Of a stretch of 37,427 nucleotides of DNA, positions 24,501 through 32,840 are shown piece by piece. The position numbers and the translations under genes are program-made. Below the pieces are notes generated by a model that was given only the letters and a program-made list of their open reading frames with translations, did no database searches and was not told where the DNA came from. The stretch is from positions 1 through 37,427 of the forward strand of contig QHOX01000065.1 in NCBI GenBank assembly GCA_003219465.1, read 5' to 3'. This DNA is from Verrucomicrobiota bacterium (GTDB lineage Bacteria > Verrucomicrobiota > Verrucomicrobiia > Chthoniobacterales > UBA10450). Each line of letters opens with the position of its first letter. Within the stretch, counting starts at the first letter, position 1.

Positions 24501-25571
24501 ATGCATCCGCACGACAAGCTTTTCATTCCCGGTCCAGTTGAAGTGTCCGAAAAAACCTGGGCGGCGTTTTCGCGTCCGTTGATTGGCCATCGCGGCGAAG
24601 ATTTCAAGAATCTGTACCGCAGGATTCATCCAAAGCTTCAGACATTGTTCGGAACAAAGCAGCCGGTGTTTCTTTCCACGTCGTCGGCATGGGGCGTGAT
24701 GGAAGCATCTATTCGGAACGTAGTCGATCGCGGCGTGCTTTGCTGCATGTGCGGCGCGTTTTCTGACAAATGGTTCGATGTCGCCAAGCGGTGCGGGAAA
24801 AAAGCCGAGCCCCTTCAGGTCGAATGGGGAAAGCATATCGACCAGAAAGATGTCGATCGAAAACTGGCCAGTGGAAAATTCGATACTGTCACGTTGACCC
24901 ACAGTGAAACATCGACCGGCTTGATGAATCCGCTTCCGGAAATTTGCTGCGTCCGGGCCAAATATCCTGACGTCGTGCTCATCGTCGATACTGTGTCCTC
25001 TTTCTCGGCGGTGAAGATCGAGATGGACGCGTTGGGCATCGATGTGATGCTCACCGGAGCGCAAAAAGCGCTCGCACTGCCCCCAGGCTTTTCGTTGTTC
25101 TCCGTTTCGGAAAAGGCGTGTGCACGCGCCGGGAAAGTTCCTAATCGCGGATTTTATTTCGATTTTCTGGAGTTCAAGAGCGAGCAGGCGCAATGGATGA
25201 CGCCGAGTACGCCGAGCATCGGGCACATTCACGCGCTCGAGTTCAAGCTCGATGAAATTTTCCAGGAAGGTCTCGAAGCGCGTTACGCCCGTCACGCACG
25301 TACCAATGCGCTCGTGCACGATTGGGTGCGCCGTGCGGGATTCGATTTTTTTGCCGAGGAAGGGTTCCGCACGAAGACGCTGACCTGCGTGAAAAACAAC
25401 AAAGGCATCGACGTGCTGGAGCTGGCGAGAAGGCTGCGGGAAAAACATCATTTGGTGATCGATCCTGGTTACGGCAAGATCCGCGGCCAAACTTTTCGTC
25501 TATCGAATATGGGGGACGAAACAGAGCAAACTGTTTCGCATTTGCTGGCGTGCCTCGACGATGTTCTGTAG
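24501..25571 (+). CDS. Class V aminotransferase (serine/alanine-glyoxylate type)
   Basis: The ATG at 24501 gives 356 residues. The start HDKLFIPGPVEVSEKTW is the typical beginning of the alanine/serine-glyoxylate aminotransferase group. The PLP lysine is K189 in TGAQKALALPPG, and the PLP-nitrogen aspartate is D163 in IVDTVSSFSA. The C-terminal GYGKIRGQTFRLSNMGD holds the substrate arginine. The family transfers the amino group of serine or alanine to glyoxylate, or splits phosphonates and related amino acids; the exact substrate is not fixed by sequence. The gene starts 22 bases from the divergent RAYT start. The next gene on the strand is an ABC ATPase 33 bases on. Confidence 0.88.
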   Translation: MHPHDKLFIPGPVEVSEKTWAAFSRPLIGHRGEDFKNLYRRIHPKLQTLFGTKQPVFLSTSSAWGVMEASIRNVVDRGVLCCMCGAFSDKWFDVAKRCGKKAEPLQVEWGKHIDQKDVDRKLASGKFDTVTLTHSETSTGLMNPLPEICCVRAKYPDVVLIVDTVSSFSAVKIEMDALGIDVMLTGAQKALALPPGFSLFSVSEKACARAGKVPNRGFYFDFLEFKSEQAQWMTPSTPSIGHIHALEFKLDEIFQEGLEARYARHARTNALVHDWVRRAGFDFFAEEGFRTKTLTCVKNNKGIDVLELARRLREKHHLVIDPGYGKIRGQTFRLSNMGDETEQTVSHLLACLDDVL

Positions 25572-25604
25572 GGGAAGCTGATAGCTTCTTCTCCAAAGCT
25601 CGCT

Positions 25605-26627
25605 ATGCCGGCAATTGAAACCTCCAAACTAACAAAGATTTATCGCACTTACCGCAAAGAGCGCGGTCTCTGGGGCGCGGTGAAAGGTCTCGCGTGGCGG
25701 CGGTACGACGAAACGCGAGCGGCTGATCAGGTCACATTTCAAATCGAGGAAGGCGAGTTTGTCGGATTCCTCGGGCCGAACGGCGCTGGCAAAACGACTG
25801 TGCTCAAAATGCTTTCTGGCTTGCTGAACCCGACTGCAGGCGACGCGCGCGTGCTCGGCTTTGTGCCCTGGGAAAGGCGCAACGAAATGAAACGGCAGTT
25901 CAGTTTGCTGATGGGACAGAAGAATGCGCTCTGGTGGGACCTCCCAGCGCAGGAATCGCTCGAGCTGAACCGCGCGATTTATGGCATCGACCGCGAGCGG
26001 TTTAAGAAAGTCGTGGACGGTTTATCGGACCTTTTGGAGGTGCGGGACAAAATGAACGTGATGGTGCGCGAGCTTTCGTTAGGCGAACGAATGAAAATGG
26101 AGCTGATCGCGGCGCTCATTCATGAGCCGCGTGTGTTATTTCTTGATGAGCCGACAATCGGGCTGGATGTGGTTAGCCAAAAACGAGTCCGCGAATTCTT
26201 GCGCATCTACAATCAGGAACATCGAATCGTCACACTGCTCACCAGCCATTACATGCAGGACATCGAGGAGTTGTGTCATCGAGTGTTGGTAATCGATCAC
26301 GGCAAAATCTTTTTCGATGGCCCGCTGGCAGAAATCGTCGATCGTTTTTCGGGCTATAAAATTCTGAGTCTTACTTTCGAAAAGGCAGGAACACGCGATC
26401 TGTCCGCGTTTGGCGAAATCACCGAACAAACACCTGTCTCGGTGCAACTGAAGGTTCCACGCGCAAAGGTTACCGAAACCTGCCGGCAACTTCTCGAGGC
26501 CTGCGACGTTAGCGACATAAACGTGCAGGAAGTGCCGGTAGAGGACGTCATTCGCCAGCTGTTCGGCGAACGCCACGAAGAACATGCCGCCAACGTTGTG
26601 GCCGCGGAAACCGCACACGTAGGCTAA
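25605..26627 (+). CDS. ABC-2-type transporter ATP-binding protein
   Basis: A 340-residue ATPase. Walker A is FLGPNGAGKTT (55-65), Q-loop LLMGQKNALWW, signature LSLGERMKME (157-166), Walker B VLFLDEPTIGLD (177-188), and H-loop TLLTSHYMQD (H215). The C-terminal 100 residues form the extra domain common in drug- or polysaccharide-export ABC-2 ATPases. Such ATPases are usually followed by one or two six-span permease genes. Here the gene is followed directly by the repeat pair and a convergent SDR gene, so the permease is absent from its usual place. Confidence 0.92.
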   Translation: MPAIETSKLTKIYRTYRKERGLWGAVKGLAWRRYDETRAADQVTFQIEEGEFVGFLGPNGAGKTTVLKMLSGLLNPTAGDARVLGFVPWERRNEMKRQFSLLMGQKNALWWDLPAQESLELNRAIYGIDRERFKKVVDGLSDLLEVRDKMNVMVRELSLGERMKMELIAALIHEPRVLFLDEPTIGLDVVSQKRVREFLRIYNQEHRIVTLLTSHYMQDIEELCHRVLVIDHGKIFFDGPLAEIVDRFSGYKILSLTFEKAGTRDLSAFGEITEQTPVSVQLKVPRAKVTETCRQLLEACDVSDINVQEVPVEDVIRQLFGERHEEHAANVVAAETAHVG

Positions 26628-26642
26628 CGCAGCCGCGGAACT

Positions 26643-26736
26643 TGTCATTCTGAGCGAAGCGAAGAATCTCAGATCATTTCTCTCTATGCGTCCTCAACCC
26701 GATGCCCCGAGATGTTTCGGTGCGCTCAGCATGACA
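26643..26736. repeat. Paired inverted repeat between convergent genes, likely bidirectional terminator
   Basis: The left arm 26643-26670 (TGTCATTCTGAGCGAAGCGA then AGAATCTC) pairs with the right arm 26709-26736. The right arm also carries the stop codon and last codons of the SDR gene (stop at 26726-26728). The two arms carry related but not identical sequences. The long hairpin sits between the ABC ATPase and the SDR gene, where a two-way terminator would be expected. Confidence 0.82.
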
Positions 26737-27601
26737 GTTCATTGATAGCCTTGGCAAAACTGGGCACGATACTTTTTTCCATTGCGTCTGCGAACGTCGG
26801 ATACTGCGGTGACCAGCCCGAGTGGCGCAATTTGGCGTTGCTTACACGTTTATTGGTGTCGCCGCGTTTTCGGGATTGCTCGGATGGTCTGATCGACGGA
26901 AGAGGTCGGTTCAGCCTCCGCGCAAGCCAGCCGTAGCATTCGCTTTGCAAAAGCGGCTGGTCGTCAACCACGTTGTAAATCTGTGTGGACTCCTCTGCTT
27001 CTCGGTTTAACAAAAGAAAAAGCGCGGACGCGATGTCGTCCCGATGTACTTGATTAACAAACCGGTCGTTTTGGGGATCAATGGTGGCTATGCCGTTTAG
27101 GAATTTGCTCAACAGCGCCGAACGTCGCGGTCCATAGATCCCGGCGAGCCGCACTACGGTACCGCCTTTTTCGAGGATTAACCTTTCCACTTCCAAAAGG
27201 ATCCGGCTGGTCTCCCGGACTGGTGTTGTCGCGCTTTCTTCCGTTACCCACGAGCCGTCGCGCTGCGCATAAACGCTGGTGCTGCTGGTGAAAAGGATCT
27301 TCGTTTCGGCGAGAGCTTTGAGAAGGTTGCGAGCGCCGTTCAGGTAAATCCGGCGATAAGCTTCGGCATCACCGCCTCGAGAGCTGACACAATGAATTAC
27401 CGCATCGAATGCTCCTGCGCGTTTAGCAACGTCACCGTGTTGTGAGACGTCGATTACGCGGATGGAATACGGCTTTACTGAAAGCCGAGCTGCCGATTCT
27501 TTCGAGTGCACCCAACCTTCGACGTTCCAGCCGGCGAAATGAAACAAATCGGCCGTCGCCTCTCCGACGTAACCACACCCGGCGATTAAAATTCGCGGCA
27601 T
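26726..27601 (-). CDS. Atypical SDR / NAD(P)-dependent epimerase-like protein (YeeZ type)
   Basis: A 291-residue protein from the ATG at 27601. The upstream open frame begins at 27673 but lacks homology. The Rossmann motif is MPRILIAGCGYVGEATADLF (GxGxxG). A serine/tyrosine strand SSTSVYAQRDGSW matches extended SDR active sites (the lysine is less clear), followed by VVRLAGIYGPRRS. It resembles the YeeZ-type atypical SDR group, whose substrates are mostly unknown; bound nucleotide-sugar or redox sensing has been suggested. It lies 90 bases after scpA on the same strand. Its last residues (LSC) and stop are encoded by the dispersed repeat. Confidence 0.85.
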   Translation of the reverse strand: MPRILIAGCGYVGEATADLFHFAGWNVEGWVHSKESAARLSVKPYSIRVIDVSQHGDVAKRAGAFDAVIHCVSSRGGDAEAYRRIYLNGARNLLKALAETKILFTSSTSVYAQRDGSWVTEESATTPVRETSRILLEVERLILEKGGTVVRLAGIYGPRRSALLSKFLNGIATIDPQNDRFVNQVHRDDIASALFLLLNREAEESTQIYNVVDDQPLLQSECYGWLARRLNRPLPSIRPSEQSRKRGDTNKRVSNAKLRHSGWSPQYPTFADAMEKSIVPSFAKAINELSC

Positions 27602-27691
27602 GACTCCTGTAGAGTCCGCTGTCCTCATCGGAGAATCCAATACGCGATGCCCGATGCGCTGAGGACGGCGCACCCTACAGCAGCTTCCGCC

Positions 27692-28417
27692 TTAAGTCGT
27701 GGCCGCCGTGATTTCAATCTCGTCAAACACGTTTTTCTGAAGGGCCCGGACTTGCTTCAGCCTGATTAGTTCGAGGAGCGCGAGAAAGGTGACCACTACT
27801 TCGATTCTGGATACAGCGGCCCCAAACAAATCAGAAAAACGGAGGTAAGTGCCAGTCGCGACACGCTGCAAAATCGAATCGATCTTTTCTGAGACACTAA
27901 AACGTTCACTGAAGATTTCCTGCACGTCCTGGCGCGCTTCCATTCTTTTCATCACCGTTTGAAAGGCACTGATCAGCTGGAAAATCCCAACTTCGCCCAG
28001 GCGCAAAGGTTCCTGCAGAGATGGCGACGAGCCGGCTTCCCGGATGAATATCCTCTCTTGTTCCAGTGCACGTAGATTAAGTTCTGCGGCGGCTTCCTTG
28101 AATTTTTTGTACTCGATCAGTTGCCGAATTAATTCCCAACGGGGGTCCTCCTCCGCGGCATCTTCTTCGGGTGGCTGTTGATCGCGGGGCAGCAGGCTTC
28201 GGCTCTTTAGGTAAATGAGGTTCGCCGCCATCACGATAAATTCGCCCGCCAGATCAATGTTCAGTTCTTTGAATGCCTGAAGATACTCGAGGTATTGGCT
28301 GGTGATCCGCTCGAGAGAAATATCGTAGATGTCGATTTCGTCCTGTTTGATGAGGTACAGCAACAGGTCGAGCGGCCCCTCGAAGACCTCGAGTTTAACC
28401 TTGTAATCGGCATCCAT
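27692..28417 (-). CDS. scpA: Segregation and condensation protein ScpA
   Basis: A 241-residue kleisin. The N-terminus YKVKLEVFEGPLDLLLYLIKQDEIDIYDISLERIT is diagnostic, followed by GEFIVMAANLIYLKSRSLLP. The C-terminal winged helix ends near VVVTFLALLELIRLKQV. It bridges the SMC ATPase heads with ScpB in chromosome condensation. scpB, normally adjacent, is not here. The ATG at 28417 is preferred; a TTG at 28432 would add five residues. It is transcribed downstream of rodA with about 100 bases between. Confidence 0.95.
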   Translation of the reverse strand: MDADYKVKLEVFEGPLDLLLYLIKQDEIDIYDISLERITSQYLEYLQAFKELNIDLAGEFIVMAANLIYLKSRSLLPRDQQPPEEDAAEEDPRWELIRQLIEYKKFKEAAAELNLRALEQERIFIREAGSSPSLQEPLRLGEVGIFQLISAFQTVMKRMEARQDVQEIFSERFSVSEKIDSILQRVATGTYLRFSDLFGAAVSRIEVVVTFLALLELIRLKQVRALQKNVFDEIEITAATT

Positions 28418-28525
28418 CTCTGCGCGGCCCAACTCTACAGGGAAGCACTCGTCAAAGTAAATCGTTTCGGCACGACTAGGCCGCCAAGACGACGCGTTCG
28501 GGAGGTCGCACCCTAATCAGTCTCG

Positions 28526-29638
28526 TTACACTGGAACGTTGCGATGGATCCAGACGCTGTTCACGAGGCCCAGGCCGAACATGATCGTCAGCACGAACGA
28601 GCCGCTGTAGCTGATTAACGGCAATGGCACACCGGTGATTGGCAGCATTGCGATCGTCATTCCTACGTTTTGGAAGATGTGCGTGAAAATGAGCGCAGTC
28701 ACGCCTATGACGAGAAGAAGACCCAATTGGTCCCCGGCGAAAAAAGCGACGAAAAGACACGTTATTAGGAGCAAGGCAAACGCGCCGATCACAATGATTC
28801 CGCCGACAAATCCCCATTGCTCCCCAATCGCCGAGAAAATGTAGTCATTATGCACAGCTGTCGCTGGCAGAAACCCAAGCTCGATCTGAGTATTCGGCGC
28901 CTTGAATCCTTTTCCGGACCAGCCGCCTGAGCCGATTGCGATCAACGATTGGTTAATCGCCCACGCCGAACCCTGCTTGTCGATGTCGGGATGGGTAAAG
29001 GCGGTAATCCGCTGTTGCTGGTACGGTTTAAGGCCGAAATTAATGGCAATCGGGATGAACGCGATTGCGATGAGGATGATGCAAATTAAATAGCGCAACG
29101 GCAGGCCGGCGACGAACCACAATGCAAACATCACTGGGACCCAAATAATAACTTCGCCCAAGTCCGGCTGCATCAGGATCAAAAGACATGGCGCGCCCGC
29201 AATCGCTCCGGAGAGGAGTAATCGTAGTGCCGGATGCATTTCGCGAAACTGAGTCAGGAACAGCGCCAACACCATGATGCCCGCGACTACCGCAAGCTGC
29301 GCGGGCTGAAAATTGATTGGTCCCAGATGCAGCCAGCTGCGCGCTCCGTAAACTTTGACCCCTATAAACTTCGTCATAATCAGAAACACAATGCCGGCCA
29401 GGTACATCGGCAGGGCGCCCCAGCGAATCCAACGGTAGTGGACCAAACTGGTCAGCATGAACGCAAAGACACCGACGACGACCCAGTTCGCTTGTTTCCG
29501 CCAGAAATCAGCGGCATACGGGTCGCTGCGCGTGGACGTCGCGCTGTAGATTGCCACGACGCCAAAAACAGCGAGAGCCAGCATGATCAGTAACAGAAGC
29601 CAGTTTTGGCCGAGCAATTTTCGGAGAAAAGGTGTCAT
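28526..29638 (-). CDS. rodA: RodA peptidoglycan glycosyltransferase (SEDS family)
   Basis: A 370-residue, about ten-span SEDS protein. Motifs: IYSATSTRS, GARSWLHLGPINFQPAQLA, LLILMQPDLGEVIIW, GKGFKAPNTQIELGFLPATAVHNDYIFSAIGEQWGFVGG (the aspartate in HNDYIF fits the catalytic position of the large loop), and GVPLPLISYSGSFVLTIMFGLGLVNS. Length and the FLPATAVHNDYIF loop favour RodA over FtsW. It polymerises lipid II in the elongation machine with a class B PBP; the PBP2 and mreBCD genes are not here. The usual LISYGGS reads LISYSGS. Confidence 0.94.
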   Translation of the reverse strand: MTPFLRKLLGQNWLLLLIMLALAVFGVVAIYSATSTRSDPYAADFWRKQANWVVVGVFAFMLTSLVHYRWIRWGALPMYLAGIVFLIMTKFIGVKVYGARSWLHLGPINFQPAQLAVVAGIMVLALFLTQFREMHPALRLLLSGAIAGAPCLLILMQPDLGEVIIWVPVMFALWFVAGLPLRYLICIILIAIAFIPIAINFGLKPYQQQRITAFTHPDIDKQGSAWAINQSLIAIGSGGWSGKGFKAPNTQIELGFLPATAVHNDYIFSAIGEQWGFVGGIIVIGAFALLLITCLFVAFFAGDQLGLLLVIGVTALIFTHIFQNVGMTIAMLPITGVPLPLISYSGSFVLTIMFGLGLVNSVWIHRNVPV

Positions 29639-29949
29639 TTGCTGTCCTTAATCGCTTTCGGTCATCTTTCCGGAAACTTGGAACGATTATACGCAGTTTG
29701 TATTTGCCGCAAAACGTAACTCTCGAAAAGCGCGAGGCCCGGCGGAACCGTTCCGCGGAAGAGGTAAATTTCGCTCGTAGTCAGGGGTTTAGTGAAGAAG
29801 CTCGGCTCGTTCGGCGCTTTACCCTCGTCTAAAGACAACAGGTTCAGTATCAAACACTTATAACAATTTTGCGGTAAAAAGACTGCTTCGCTTGTCACTA
29901 GATTAGAGGCCACTACATTACTTTGCCGCGTTTATTTTGGAGCTTGGAA
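29639..29949. other. 311-base intergenic region between rodA and the SprT-like gene
   Basis: The divergent genes rodA (minus) and the SprT-like gene (plus) face away from each other, so promoters for both should lie here. It is AT-richer than its surroundings. A short minus-strand frame (29662-29913) and a plus-strand frame overlap it, but neither has coding character or a ribosome-binding site. I find no RNA gene. A candidate promoter is listed separately. Confidence 0.6.
29892..29919 (+). promoter_or_regulatory. Candidate sigma70-type promoter for the SprT-like gene
   Basis: TTGTCA (29892-29897) and TACATT (29914-29919) with a 16-base spacer; the start codon lies 30 bases downstream of the -10 box. 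A GGAG ribosome-binding site (29938-29941) precedes the ATG at 29950 by about eight bases. The -35 matches five of six consensus bases and the -10 is weaker. Confidence 0.4.
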
Positions 29950-30411
29950 ATGGGTAGGAAGAAAAAAACAACCAAACGAAAACTCGCGCACCCGAAGCTG
30001 CCCATGCAGCGGCAGTTAAATTTGCAACACGAGGGGACGCATTTCGATCTGCGCGCGATTTTTGATGATTTAAACCAGCGGCACTTTCGCAAACGTCTTC
30101 GCGGCTACAAAGTGGTCTGGGGACGTCGGCGAAAGCATCAACCCAGAGAACAATTCGTTTTTGGCACAATCCAGGAAGAAGATCGGGTGATTCGGATCAA
30201 TCCTGCGCTGGACCAGCCGTTCGTGCCGCTGTGGTTTTTGCGATACGTGCTTTATCACGAGATGCTGCATTCAGTTGTGCCGGACGAAACGCTCTCGCGA
30301 AATCGCCGGCGCGTTCACACGGAAGAATTCAATCGTCGTGAGCGCCAATTTCCCGATTATCGGCGAGCCCACCGCTGGGAAGACGAAAATCTGTCGCGAT
30401 TTCTGCGGTAA
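29950..30411 (+). CDS. SprT-like zinc metalloprotein
   Basis: A 153-residue basic protein. The zinc motif HEMLH (residues 103-107, in VLYHEMLHSVV) and a following histidine in RVHTEEFNRRE form the expected ligands of the SprT/M48-like group. FDLRAIFDDLNQRHFRKRL matches the SprT domain start, with GTIQEEDRVIRINPALDQ in the middle. The lysine-rich N-terminus (GRKKKTTKRK) suggests nucleic-acid contact. SPRTN-type relatives cut protein-DNA crosslinks, but the bacterial role is not established. ATG 29950 is chosen over 29923 because of the well-placed GGAG. Confidence 0.84.
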   Translation: MGRKKKTTKRKLAHPKLPMQRQLNLQHEGTHFDLRAIFDDLNQRHFRKRLRGYKVVWGRRRKHQPREQFVFGTIQEEDRVIRINPALDQPFVPLWFLRYVLYHEMLHSVVPDETLSRNRRRVHTEEFNRRERQFPDYRRAHRWEDENLSRFLR

Positions 30412-30425
30412 ACTCAGCAGCAGAG

Positions 30426-30575
30426 CTAGCGCGTTTGCGTAATCGGCGCCTGATACGGTCTTTCAGACGGTGACAGCGTCGTCGCTACGTTCTTTTTGAT
30501 CAGGTACCAAAGCGTCGTCGCGAGCAGGAGCGAGATCAACTTCGCGCGCCAGTTTTTCAGAATCAGTCTCTTCAT
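30426..30575 (-). CDS. Small CdaR/YbbR-like membrane-anchor protein overlapping cdaA
   Basis: From ATG 30575, 49 residues: MKRLILKNWRAKLISLLLATTLWYLI then a short polar tail. This matches the N-terminal membrane anchor that begins YbbR/CdaR proteins (K/R-rich start, NW-x-x-K-L-x-SLLLA-x-x-LW). The anchor is present, but the YbbR repeats that normally follow are absent. Its 5' part overlaps the 3' end of cdaA by 113 bases in another frame, and cdaR normally follows cdaA. A shortened CdaR, or a remnant kept as a small protein, is the best reading. Experimental evidence is lacking. Confidence 0.6.
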   Translation of the reverse strand: MKRLILKNWRAKLISLLLATTLWYLIKKNVATTLSPSERPYQAPITQTR

Positions 30576-31338
30576 ACTTGCTGTGCAACAAAATTTCGGC
30601 AATGCGCTGTCGGAACGTCTCCGGGGTGAAATTGCGCTCAATTCGGCGCCGGTGACAAATGGAAATAGCGCCTGTCTCTTCCGATACGACGACAGCCACG
30701 GCGTCCGATTCCTCGGTGATTCCGAGCCCGGCGCGGTGACGTAATCCAAGGCTGCGGTCCAATGTTTCTCGCTGACTCACGGGAAAGATGCAGGCAGCGG
30801 CCGCGATTCGTCCGTTCCGAATAATCACTCCGCCGTCATGCAGTGCGGCCTTTGGATGAAAGACGGTGAGGATCAGTTCGACAGAAAACTCGCCGTCGAT
30901 GATCACACCTGTTTCCTCGTAAACGCGAATCGACGTGTCGCGCTCGATTGCGATCAGTGCGCCGAACTGTTTGTTTGCCAACTGCGTCAGCGCTTCTGCC
31001 AGATCATGAACGGTTTCTCGTCTCTCACTAGTCAGCGAGAAAATCGGATGTCCCCCAAGCGCCGCCAAGCCACGTCGCAGCTCCGGCTGAAAAATCACCA
31101 CTAGCGCGATGGCGAGAAAGACCGAGAAACTCCGCACGATCCAGCCAATCACCACCAAATTAAGCAGCGTGGAGATCAGGGTCAGCGTGAGAAAAACAAT
31201 CGCCAATCCTGTCAACACTTTCGCCCCGCGTGTGCCGCGGAAATAGAGGTAGCCGTAATAGATGGCCACCCACAGCAGAAGGATTTCCACCAGGCTTCGC
31301 CAGCCTCTGAGCCACAGATCGATGAGTTGATGAATCAT
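30463..31338 (-). CDS. cdaA: Membrane diadenylate cyclase CdaA (DisA_N domain)
   Basis: A 291-residue protein with three N-terminal membrane segments (about 16-35, 40-62, 66-84), then the DisA_N cyclase domain starting HDLAEALTQLANKQFGALIAIER. The active-site motifs are ALHDGGVIIRNGRI (D168; the usual DGA is DGG here) and GLRHRAGLGITEESDAV (RHR at 200-202). It condenses two ATP into c-di-AMP, controlling potassium, osmotic and wall balance. Its ATG overlaps the folP stop (ATGA), and the CdaR-like ORF follows. A glmM gene, frequent in other cdaA operons, is not here. Confidence 0.93.
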   Translation of the reverse strand: MIHQLIDLWLRGWRSLVEILLLWVAIYYGYLYFRGTRGAKVLTGLAIVFLTLTLISTLLNLVVIGWIVRSFSVFLAIALVVIFQPELRRGLAALGGHPIFSLTSERRETVHDLAEALTQLANKQFGALIAIERDTSIRVYEETGVIIDGEFSVELILTVFHPKAALHDGGVIIRNGRIAAAACIFPVSQRETLDRSLGLRHRAGLGITEESDAVAVVVSEETGAISICHRRRIERNFTPETFRQRIAEILLHSKYEETDSEKLAREVDLAPARDDALVPDQKERSDDAVTV

Positions 31339-32186
31339 TTGTCCCTCTGCAAAATCGCTTCAGTTACACGCAACGCATAAACATTCTCCTTCACTTCATG
31401 AACGCGGAACACGTCCGCGCCCCGCACGCGCAGGAGCGCAGTCAGCGCGAGGCCAGGTGCGAGCCGGTCCTTGATCTCCTGCGATTCAATCAACTTGCCG
31501 AGGAACGATTTGCGGGAAACGCCAACCACCAGGACTCGATCATGCACGCGCAGCCGCTCCAACTGCGCGAGCAATTCGAGGTTGTGTTCGAGCGTTTTCC
31601 CGAAACCAAAGCCCGGATCAAACGCAATCGCCATGGGATCAATATTTAAACCTATGGCGCGCGCATATTGTTGTCGAAAAAATTCCGAAATTTCTGCAAC
31701 GACGTCTGTGTATCGCGGCTCGATCTGCATCGTGCGAGGTTTTCCCTGCATGTGCATGATGATGAAGGCCGATTTGGTTTCGGCAACGAGCGTTAGCATT
31801 TGGTCATCTCCTCGCCCGCCGGTGACATCGTTCACAATCGAAGCGCCCGCCTGAATCGCCGCGCGCGCGACCTCCGCTTTCGACGTATCGATTGAAATGG
31901 GGACATCAAGCTTTCGGCGTAAGTTTTCGATCACTGGCATCACGCGACGCAGTTCTTCGTCAACAGTGACAGGTTCCGATCCGGGACGCGTCGATTCGCC
32001 GCCGACGTCGATGATGTGAGCGCCTTCCGCTGCCATTTCTAGGCCCCGCTGTATTGCTTTGTCCGCTGAAAAAAATTCACCGTGATCGGAGAATGAATCC
32101 GGAGTGACGTTTAGCGCCCCCATGATTAGCCCGCGGCGCGAGACGTCGAAGACGCACTCACCGATTTTCCAGATCCTCTCGCGCAT
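31335..32186 (-). CDS. folP: Dihydropteroate synthase FolP
   Basis: A 283-residue TIM-barrel enzyme. Signature segments are LIMGALNVTPDSFSDHG, HIIDVGGESTRPGS, ISIDTSKAEVARAA, SIVNDVTGG, IAFDPGFGFGKTLEHN and VGVSRKSFLG. It joins p-aminobenzoate to 6-hydroxymethyl-dihydropterin pyrophosphate, making dihydropteroate for folate. Sulfonamides act here. folP immediately before cdaA, with overlapping ends, is a conserved pairing in several phyla and supports joint transcription. Confidence 0.96.
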   Translation of the reverse strand: MRERIWKIGECVFDVSRRGLIMGALNVTPDSFSDHGEFFSADKAIQRGLEMAAEGAHIIDVGGESTRPGSEPVTVDEELRRVMPVIENLRRKLDVPISIDTSKAEVARAAIQAGASIVNDVTGGRGDDQMLTLVAETKSAFIIMHMQGKPRTMQIEPRYTDVVAEISEFFRQQYARAIGLNIDPMAIAFDPGFGFGKTLEHNLELLAQLERLRVHDRVLVVGVSRKSFLGKLIESQEIKDRLAPGLALTALLRVRGADVFRVHEVKENVYALRVTEAILQRDK

Positions 32187-32261
32187 TACGAATCAGACTA
32201 ACGCAGACGCGCGATTATTCGAACTCGTTGTAGCGGCGCTGTGTGAGGACCGCCGATACAG

Positions 32262-32780
32262 TTATTTTTTTCTTGAGTAGCGTCCGACCAACTCGCCCTG
32301 TGCGATGACATGACCTTTCATCGCTGCATCCACTTGGCTCCGCTTTGCACCAGAGCGCGAATCCAGTTCGCGATCGAGAGCGAAAATCTTGAACGAATAC
32401 CGATGCGTACCGGACGGCGGACATGGACCGCCGTAACCTGATTTGCCGAAATCATTTGTGCCTTGCACGCCTTTTGGTGCAGCGCCTTCCGGAATTGAAT
32501 TGGTCTGCGGCGGGATGTTCCAGACCAGCCAATGAGTAAACAATCCGCCGGGCGCATCCGGATCATCGGCAATCAAGACAAGACTTTTCGCTTCTGAAGG
32601 AACACCGGTTATCTGCAAAGGCGGGCTGGTGTCCGACCCGTCACATGTGAATTTTGATGGAATGGTGCCACCTTCCGGGAAAGCAGAGCTTGTGATCTTC
32701 ATTCTCGCTGCTCCTGCCGCAAATGAAATGATCGCAGCGAGTAGAATCACGACTGCGCCACTGCTGATTGGCTTTCGCAT
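32262..32780 (-). CDS. YbhB/YbcL-family PEBP-like protein, exported
   Basis: A 172-residue phosphatidylethanolamine-binding-protein fold with a signal peptide (about residues 8-24, GAVVILLAAIISFAAGA). Motifs: FTCDGSDTSPPLQITG, LVLIADDPDAPGG, FTHWLVWNIPP, and YGGPCPPSGTHRYSFKIFALD. The family is called Raf-kinase-inhibitor-like, but bacterial members have no proven target; the anion-binding pocket residues are conserved. It stands alone, divergent from rnr, with 60 bases between starts. Confidence 0.92.
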   Translation of the reverse strand: MRKPISSGAVVILLAAIISFAAGAARMKITSSAFPEGGTIPSKFTCDGSDTSPPLQITGVPSEAKSLVLIADDPDAPGGLFTHWLVWNIPPQTNSIPEGAAPKGVQGTNDFGKSGYGGPCPPSGTHRYSFKIFALDRELDSRSGAKRSQVDAAMKGHVIAQGELVGRYSRKK

Positions 32781-32840
32781 TTTAGACCTCCAATTGAAAT
32801 CGCGCTAAATCGACAAACCTGACCATATTGTTTCGCCGAA

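Noticed and set aside
29662-29913. 83-residue minus-strand frame in the rodA/SprT gap
   Set aside because: GTG start, no ribosome-binding site, no recognisable motif; it lies in an AT-rich divergent promoter region.
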